From: Rhynchonema sp. JSB1_4
Lineage: Eukaryota; Nematoda; Chromadorea; Monhysterida; Xyalidae
NCBI GenBank assembly: GCA_030248065.1
Contig: JASAMV010008001.1
Coordinates: 1 to 24,152, forward strand
Direction: 5' to 3'
DNA length: 24,152 nucleotides
The notes below the pieces were generated by a model, which made no database searches, had not been told where the DNA came from, and was given only the letters and a program-made list of their open reading frames with translations. Positions 10,314-17,900 of this stretch are shown one piece after another; the first letter of the stretch is position 1; every line of letters starts with the position of its first letter. A program made the translations under genes and the position numbers.

Positions 10314-10362
<49 letters not shown>
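10275..10362. repeat. Solo end of MITE family A followed by C10 and A48 tracts
   Basis: Bases 10275-10294 carry the family A terminus (TATAGTCCGTCCACCAGCTC), which is otherwise followed by internal element sequence. Here it runs within about ten bases into ten C (10305-10314) and 48 A (10315-10362). The A tract could be replication slippage, a retroposed tail or an assembly artefact. Confidence 0.7.
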
Positions 10363-10365
<3 letters not shown>

Positions 10366-10969
10366 CCCACAGTCACCACTGTGGTGTGTCTCTGCTAACA
10401 GTGTCAAAAATACCTTATTTGGGCGTTCTTATCGGTGTTTTTTCCTCGTTTTTTGTTTTTTTCTCGAAATATAAAAAACCGGTTTTTTTGCGAGTATATA
10501 GCTGCAGTCAAATCAAGACATAGTGAACCGAATGGGACCTACCATTTTGTTCAGTGTGTGGAATATTCACCATGCAGAGCAGTACGGGATCCAACTGTAA
10601 ATTGGTCATTGTGAACCGTGTTTTGGGGTATATTTCAGTGTAGTTTAAACTCTGTTCCGAACAAAAAAGCATTCATTATAGCTATACCTAGACGTATACT
10701 ATGTCAAATTATTCACTATGTGGAGGTTCATAACATTTTGTACCACGTCGCTCGCATAAAAAAATAAAAATGTTTACGAAACAAAACGGGCACCCCGAGA
10801 TATTTCGCCGTGTTTAGTGAGCCTTAAAATGAAACATATCAGCCGGTCACTTCAATGATATCGGTTGTGCATGCAAATTGCAATGAAATGACACATAACC
10901 CGACCTGGGGAACAAGAAACGACTCAAACCAGAACGTAATACCATGGGTCCCCGCAGCAGAGTGTTTCT

Positions 10970-10983
10970 GTTTCCATGACAAC
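10970..10983 (+). promoter_or_regulatory. X-box motif (RFX site) upstream of IFT22
   Basis: GTTTCCATGACAAC matches the RFX/DAF-19 X-box consensus GTHNYYATRRNAAC at every position, and its reverse complement matches too. It lies 117-130 bp before the IFT22 ATG, inside the interval where X-boxes of ciliary genes usually sit. RFX factors are the known regulators of intraflagellar-transport genes in animals. The assignment rests on motif and position only. Confidence 0.75.
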
Positions 10984-11099
10984 ATGGACCTGACGGGCGC
11001 CTTTCACAACGTGTCCAATGTGCACATAGTCAAACCACGCCACCGTTTGGACGATTATTCGTTAGCGTTTTCAAATATTTCATTTCATTTTAACACAAC

Positions 11100-14000
11100 A
11101 TGAGCGCGATGTTCAAAACGAAGATACTGATTCTCGGTCCGATGCAGAGCGGAAAAACAACGATCGCCAACTATTTGGCCGACGCAACCGAAATGACCGG
11201 AGGTGATTATCGACCGACACAAGGTTGGGTGTGGACGCACCAAAATGGGATTTTTTGAGAAGAATTTCAACAACTTTTGTTCCCACACGACACAGTGAAT
11301 CCCAGTTTGCCATTTTTCGCGACACACAGAACGGTATGTTCAAGTTCAATAGCTGAACGTATTGCTGTGGACGAAGGTAAAAGTTGCGTCATCAAGCCGT
11401 CATGCTTCATGCTGTATCAATTAGTCGTCGACAGAGAGACCGTGTGCGGAACACGAGCCCTACCAGTGCCCAAAAAAGCGTAAGATATTGGTCGCACAAC
11501 GACTTTATAAGAATTGGTCAAATTTTTTTCCTGAATCGTAAAGCGGGACAGTGACGGGGCAATGACGTTGCGTTGCGTGATCGCACACAAAGTATGTAGT
11601 AAAGAGAATGTTTCAGACCTGCGGCAACGTGGTTAATCTGCTAGATTATTTTTAGCTGAAAATGTTTTCTGAGAATCACAAATAGCACAGTGGTTAAGAG
11701 TGACTGAACGTGAAAATCAGGGTTGATTTGATGAATTCTTATATGATCATTGTGCGACCAATATCACTCCTTTATCGCGCAGGCTGTCGAATTGTCGAGT
11801 TCGAGAGCAACGATTTGGAGCTAAATGGACAGAACATTGATGCAGAAGTGGAACTGTGGGACTGCAGCGGCGATTTGAAGTGGGTTGTTGTCTGGTGTGA
11901 TGCACAAACAGAGCGATGGTGAAGGATTAGGCTTAGGTTTGGGCCAGCCTTAGACTTAGACTTACATAGGCCAGACCTGAGCAACAGTCACAGGTCAGAG
12001 CCAAAGCACAGGGCCAGGTACCAACTGCTACTTGGGACGAGCTTTCGCAGTACCCTCCTGAACTAGAAAATGTATGCATAAGTATCATACAGCAACAATT
12101 TGGTGTCGCGGAGTTGTAATTTTTGCGATCTCGTCATTTTGGATGGGCTTGTCTTTTCGAGTTTCCTGCATGACCTTCCTCTTTAGCAGCTTGCACAACA
12201 GACGAATTCGGTGGCGTTATATCAATACGAATCATGGCCAAAATAAGTTCTTACTGAAAATCACAAGTAGTCACCCCTTTTGGATCACTGCAGATTCGAA
12301 AGCTGTTGGCCGGCCATTCAGCGCGAGGCGCATGGCGTCATTCTGGTGTGCAACCCCGAGGTCACGCAACAAGTGAAAGAGTTGGAACAATGGTTGGTCA
12401 ATTTTGGTCGCGAAACTACGGATCCCCGAAAAAACAGCGTCCTAGCGTATTCCGCGACTTTTCAGGCCCGGGGAAGTTCCGGTCCGACATTCCGGGCCCA
12501 CCCGATTTAGTACCGACAACCTTGGCCCATATAGGCATATGTAGACTGATGAAATTTGTGTGTGTCGAAATTCGTGTGTATGCATGTAGTGGGGTGGGGT
12601 GTACACCAGGTCATCGTCAACACGAGTGCACCAGATGTGGCCACACACGTGACCCCAAAATAAACACGAGCTTGGTTTTATATGGGAACCGTGCCGCTCG
12701 ATGGAGGCATGGATGTTTAAACGCAGGCAGTTTGATCATAAACGCGCGATGATAAATTCTTTTATGCAGGTACAACGCGTTTGTCGCACGTCGCGGCATC
12801 AAATCGAACCGTGTGATCATCTTCAAACATCGAAAGCCGCGAGTTGATGGCTCAATGCCACCACAGGTCAGTGTTCGTGTGCTTCGTCGGTTGTTTGTAA
12901 CATATGTACGTGTGCATATGCGTAAGGGCGAACTTAGGTTAAATCCGGAAACCGGAAATAATTTGCATACAAAAATGCAAAACATTTCCGGACTCCGGAA
13001 ATATTTCCGGAAAGCGCAGAAATTTACATGCAAAAATAATGCGAAATATTTCCGGATTCCGGTTTCCAGATTCAACCTAAGTCCGCCCTGAGGCCAGACA
13101 GCTGGAAGTTGTCATGATCGCTTTTAATTGCACCGCACAATTATCGATTGTGCGATCGGGAATTCGGGTGGCTGCATAGCACACTCGCGTGTTACGGCTG
13201 GACACTCATGGCCAGCTGGCTGAGGTTTCATTGTTGGGTATATTGTGCATATTACACATTTTGATGCCAAAGCTAACCCCAACTCAACATACCGACCGCA
13301 GCCTGTCGGATGCCCAGCAAAGTGTGTAGCCTCGCCCCATGATTCTGCGATACAACGAACACGGCACGGTCGTTACAGTAGTCAACGCCAGTGGTCGACT
13401 CGCGGGATAGCTGCACTAGTGCGCACGCGTGTGTATAGTCCGTCCATCAGCTCATGTCAATTTGTGATGCTGCTGGTCGACTTGTTCCCTTCCTCCACGT
13501 TATAGTGAAAGGGAAATTTGAGATTCCGACAAAAATTATTTTTGTTCCCAAATTGTGATTTTGATGAAATCGACGTGTTCTATCCATTTTAATTTAATTT
13601 AATTCTAAATTTGATGGAATTCGACCCTTTTCGACATATTCTATCATTGTTTCAGTTTTTTCTGCAAAATCGGTCGCCCTCAATTTCTCTTTCATTAGAA
13701 TGTGGAGGAAGGAAATAAGCCAGCCAGCAGCGTACAAAGTGACATGAGCTGATGCATGGACTATACCATTAATTTGCGTGCAGTACTTAACAGGCAGCAT
13801 TTTGTGACTTTCCCACGCCCAAGCGCCGCACCAGGTCACGCGCGTGCGGGTGCGTGCGATAGATACGTGCAAAACGTCGATATAAGCACGTGCACGCAAA
13901 TTAATAGTATACCCGCGAGCGCACCAGTGCAGCCACTCCTTTCCTGGAAATGTACTGTAGCACGTGACATTCGGAGTAAGTTGACGACTCCATAGAGTGC

Positions 14001-14275
14001 GTTTGACGAAGTGATTTGACCACTTGAGTTGACCACTGACGTAAGCCAGATGCACTCGCGGAATAAAACACACAGACCTTCAATCACCCAAAGATTTTTA
14101 TGCTGCCACCTAATATATCAGAATGATTGGTTTTCAGACGGCGTCCTTTCAAACGACCTTGTCCGAGGTCAAAGCGGTCGCCACGAGCATTGAGGATGAC
14201 GGGGAAAGCCTGCGATTGGAATTCAATAACTTTCTCTGCAATATCATTTCCGGTTTGGCCAACTCTGTTGAATGA
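11100..14275 (+). CDS. IFT22: Intraflagellar transport protein 22 (RABL5-type small GTPase), 184 aa
   Basis: IFT22 is a Rab-like subunit of the IFT-B complex in cilia. Exons: 11100-11223, 11783-11879, 12294-12392, 12770-12866 and 14138-14275, with phases 1, 2, 2 and 0 matching at every junction; 184 aa against 185 in human. The P-loop GPMQSGKT is at residues 13-20. The PTQG block at 39-42 ends exon 1. WDCSGDLKFESCWPA (67-81) corresponds to the switch II region (human WDCGGDAKFESCWPA). EAHGVILV matches the next strand. KHRKP replaces the usual NKxD motif, as in human IFT22 (HHKP). The C-terminus IEDDGESLRLEFNNF matches the human LEDDPEEIRMEF block. Intron 4 (12867-14137) is filled with three MITEs and intron 1 carries repeat B. 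An X-box precedes the gene and AATAAA follows the stop by one base. Confidence 0.95.
11516..11758 (+). repeat. Dispersed SINE-like repeat B, copy 2, in IFT22 intron 1
   Basis: This is the inverted partner of 1621-1851, with strong similarity over about 240 bp. On the plus strand it carries AATAGCACAGTGGTTAAGAG at about 11681-11700, resembling a tRNA-Ser/Leu A box. It ends 24 bases before the exon 2 acceptor and is sense to IFT22. No polyA tail or target-site duplication was identified. Confidence 0.75.
12923..13090. mobile_element. Foldback MITE family C, complete copy, IFT22 intron 4
   Basis: The ends are inverted: AGGGCGAACTTAGGTTAAAT on the left and, at the right, CAACCTAAGTCCGCCCT. The interior is made of self-complementary TCCGGAAATATTTCCGGA-type words. 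TA flanks the left end (12923-12924) and TG the right (13089-13090), consistent with a mutated TA duplication. A second, degraded copy is at 8761-8928. Confidence 0.8.
13434..13765. mobile_element. MITE family A, complete 332-bp copy with TA ends, IFT22 intron 4
   Basis: The left terminus TATAGTCCGTCCATCAGCTC and the right terminus GAGCTGATGCATGGACTATA are inverted repeats. The arms extend inward for about 85 bp (CCTTCCTCCAC pairs with GTGGAGGAAGG; TGAAAGGGAAATTTGAG pairs with CTCAATTTCTCTTTCA). Flanking TA suggests a Tc1/mariner-like target choice. There is no coding capacity. Partial relatives are at 204-373 and 10275-10294. Confidence 0.85.
13762..13911. mobile_element. Second small inverted-repeat element abutting MITE A
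   Basis: TATACCATTAATTTGCGTGC (13762-13781) pairs with GCACGCAAATTAATAGTATA (13892-13911) with one mismatch, giving a 150-bp unit that overlaps the right end of MITE A by four bases. Outside both elements, GCTGCACTxGTGCGC at about 13410 recurs inverted at about 13918-13932, so there is a larger nested palindrome. Confidence 0.7.
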
Positions 14276-14276
14276 G

Positions 14277-14282
14277 AATAAA
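14277..14282 (+). terminator. AATAAA polyadenylation signal one base after the IFT22 stop
   Basis: The IFT22 stop TGA ends at 14275 and AATAAA starts at 14277, so the 3'UTR is only the cleavage spacer. Confidence 0.75.
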
Positions 14283-14303
14283 AGATTAAAAAAAAAGATA
14301 CAC

Positions 14304-14309
14304 TTTATT
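14304..14309 (-). terminator. Candidate minus-strand AATAAA for the choline transporter gene
   Basis: This is the only minus-strand AATAAA I see between the transporter stop (14973) and IFT22. It would give a 3'UTR of about 660 nt, and the two convergent genes would have polyA signals 22 bases apart. Non-canonical signals closer to 14973 cannot be excluded. Confidence 0.4.
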
Positions 14310-14709
14310 GACTTAACCAAAAATATTTGATCTTTTCTATTCAATTCTAAAAAAATGAACAGTGGTACCGTCAAAAGGAGACGTTCGCGTGTTATTGTTG
14401 CTTGCCTCAAGAATTCTTTCTCCTATGCTGCTTTTTAGAATATGTACAATGTATAGCACACCAAGCGACCTCCGGCACTCCAAGCAAATTCCTTTGTTAT
14501 CAAGACTGTCACAGACAAAAACCAAAATGACTCCAACCAAACGCAATGATACACTTTCACAAACAAACAACACGGGGTAGTTAGTTGATCGCAGTTGAAT
14601 AAATCAATCAAATCTTTGAATCGGGTGCGTGAATCATCATATACATGTAATCAGCGAATGCATAACGTATTGTACCTACAGTATACACTGTTAGCGGTAT
14701 GAAACTCGG

Positions 14710-14966
14710 TGATTGTTCCGTTCCGGTTCCGCAAAATATTGCGTAAATTTCAAACCAATTAAAAAACGGATGCAACCACCAAATTTGATTCCCGCCCGGC
14801 GAAAGCATATCAATAGTCCTCCGCGGACCGAGAATAGAGGTCCCAGCCGAAATTCAGGCCCAGCTGTTTGGACTCTATTGTGTGTGTCAATTGGGTCGAA
14901 GTCTCCGGGGTCCAGATTCCAGTACCACGTGTAGAGGAACCGGAACCGGGAACCGGAACCAAATCA
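14710..14966. mobile_element. TTCCGG-type foldback element directly downstream of the transporter stop
   Basis: TGATTGTTCCGTTCCGGTTC at 14710 faces, on the opposite strand at 14966, TGATTTGGTTCCGGTTCCCG. The right arm is a short tandem of GGAACC units (14936-14960). The unit is about 257 bp and ends seven bases from the stop codon at 14973, so it would be transcribed as part of the transporter 3'UTR and could form a hairpin. Superfamily not assigned. Confidence 0.55.
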
Positions 14967-14972
14967 GTGTCA

Positions 14973-17900
14973 TCATAGCACAGTCATTCTTTCCACCAAC
15001 GGTGATTGTCGTCGCATCCGATCATTTCCATGCCTGTAGATGGACGTAATGGTCAATGGCACGTTATTGGCAGCATCCAATGGCACCTCACTCGCACCAC
15101 GACTGGTCCCTCTATGATGGTATGCCCGAGGTGGTCTTGACGGCTGTTGTTGTTGCTGTTCGAACTGTGTGGTGCTGGTCATCGGATCACCGTCGTCCGA
15201 GACCAGCTGATTCCTCATTCGACCGGCCCTTCCGGCCGAGGCGACGAATTTATTGAAATCGATCTGTTCGCGACAAATGTTCTGTTCCGAGGGCATGATG
15301 TCGGCCCTGTAGAGAAAGTGGACCAGCAGCGACACGCAGATGATCGTGAGCAGATTGGCCAGCATCGCCAGTGTTCGATACGGAAACAGTTGACCTTCGG
15401 ATCGACTGTAGAATGGCAACTGCAATTTGTAAGAATGTGCATTATTATTATTATTATTATTGGTTGGCCAAAATCTGTTTAGGTGCTACGATTCCAGCTC
15501 TATTTAGAGATTTGCTTTGAATCAGGTCGAACAATGCAAATCCACCACCACCGCAAATCTAAAACACGAAGTTCGAACAAAATTCCGAATAGACGCTTAT
15601 TATACATATACATCTGTCACACCCTTTAATACATGTACATACATGGGTCAAAAGCGTACCTTCAACACAGCGCCGAACCCAACGCTGGACTCGCCCAACA
15701 ACAGTCGAAACAGGAGCGCCACCCAGAATCCAGCGACAGCGCCGTAGGTGTTGGAATACTTGAAATAGATGACGCAGAACAGCTGCGGGAACACGAAAAC
15801 ATAGAGGATGTCGTAGGGCAGCATCCAGTAGAGATGCCAGTCCGACCAGGCAAGGCACAACAGCAGTGACACGACACTAAATGATACTGTCGACACTTGT
15901 GACACGAATACGAGGTCTTTGGTGACTGCCTGAAACGAGAGCGTAAATATGGAATTACACTTGTCCATTTTCGGCCATGGAAATTGTTCATTTGGACAGG
16001 GCAACAACTTTCATGCTGGTCGAAATTAGTGCCTCAACTCCATCACAGAACATGATTGAAACAAAAATTTGTCCTCATTGTCTACAAGCCCAAAATGGAC
16101 GAGTGTGACTCCAGCTTAATATTACGCTACCAGTGCAATTTTTGGCTGATTGAGGCCTGCGCCTGGCAGTTGTTGCAGGCTCACGAGCCTGCGCAGGCCC
16201 CACAGAGAACATGCAAAGGTCAATGGTGCCTCCGCCGGGCATGCAGGCGCACACAGACGCCAGTCTACGCCTGTGACCTCTTAGGCAATGTGCATGTTGA
16301 GCGTACAGGTGCAGGCTTCAAACAGAGCCAACACTTGCAGCTGGTACTGTAAATGGTTAATTTTGATTATGATGCGCGTCGACAAGCTGATGCGAGCGAC
16401 TACACCGGTCAATAATGGTGACCACGTCAAAAAATATCAACAGTCACATTATATCACCATTACACTACGTGAATACGAGCCCGATTTCGGAGATTGCAGA
16501 TTAGTGAGACATTCACACGTGGCTACCGATATGGGAAATGGGACACGTTGTAGAATACAACGTCGTGCATGACGATGTTCTCTTTCTATTCGTTTTGCAA
16601 GAACACCACCTCCGAAATCGGGCTCGTATTGGCGTAGTTTGCCAATATACTTTTCAAATCATCCAAGCAAAACCAACATTGATCTTGTAGCAGTTCCTGT
16701 AAATGTTCTGCGTGAACATCGTGGCGAGACCAAATATGGCGCTGTCGCCTGCGGCCAACAGCCCGCTGACCAGTGCACCGAGAATGAGCATCTGCGATGA
16801 TCCGGGCACCAGGTGACGAAGGGTCATCTTGAAGATTTGCGTCGAGTTCTCGCCGACGGGCGGATTGACTAGAGTGGTGTTGGACCAATCTGGAAAATTG
16901 GACATTTTATAAATTTGAAAAAAAAATAATTTGGTGTCGCACCAAATTGAAGGTAAACAACGACAACAACTGTGGCCGGACTACGACGAGATAAATGGGA
17001 TTTTGTTTGTTTGGTTCGTATCTTAGAGCTGAAGCACGGTTAATTCAGACCAGCGGAAAAGTTTCTCCCGTGGAAGCAATCGACAACTTTTAACGTCGAA
17101 GCAAGAGCTAACACGCCCGTGTAGTCTTCTGTAAAATACTTGCCGAAAAACCATTTATTTGTATTATCAAGTCGCCCAGCTGTGGTTGCCGTTATGCATG
17201 CCTAGAAATATCGTAGGGCTCAATTAATTTTATGGCGGACCCAAAGTTTCCGGACGCGAAATATTCCGAGACATCGAAAAATTAGAAAAACCAGAAAAAA
17301 ATTAATATCGCGCCGACCACAACAACCGACCAGCGACGTTGACCGACAGTCCGATGAACATCGTGGGCACGGCAGCTAGTAAACAGCCGACGCTGCTCAG
17401 CCAGGTGATTTTGGTGGCCGCCGACGAAGATTTGGCGGAAAAAATGCGTTGGAAGTAGCTCTGGAATATGAGTTCATTTGAGTGAAGTCCAAGTAATGTA
17501 CAAATCGATCCTGAGCTTTTGCAACATATTTTTATTAATTTTTATTAAATTTTATCGGACTATCAAGACTCATTAATGTGGTTCACAAACAAACATGTTT
17601 TCATTCTGCGAAAATTGACCGATCTCCTTCTTGGTGAGATCAGTAGTGGAGTAGCGCCACAACCCAAATATGGTTCACACATATATATGCCCGACTCACC
17701 TGCATTGGCACGCCACCAAGTATGAGCATCACCATTTGATCGATATACAACCCACTGTTTCGGCCATTCAAATCGCCCAGCCATTGTGACTCACTACTGA
17801 ACATGCTTGGACTGTGTGTGACGTCCATCAGATGCACGGGCAGCATCATAAGCTGCAACAAGAAAGATATTGTCATCGCAAACTTTCTTGTATCGTTGTT

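Larger units (their letters stand above)
7889..10969. other. Intergenic DNA between the secreted gene and the IFT22 promoter
   Basis: Apart from the separately listed repeats and the doubtful exon pair, I recognise nothing here. There is a (GT)n-like stretch at about 8188-8215. Homopurine/homopyrimidine tracts at 10035-10120 and 10436-10490 (AAAAAACCG and its inverse) may be the ends of another degraded element. Confidence 0.5.

Noticed and set aside
13102..13179. Candidate terminal exon for IFT22 (25 codons, ends in TAG)
   Set aside because: It keeps frame with exon 4 but does not match IFT22 proteins. The exon at 14138-14275 keeps the same phase, matches the IFT22 C-terminus (IEDDGESLRLEF) and is followed by AATAAA.
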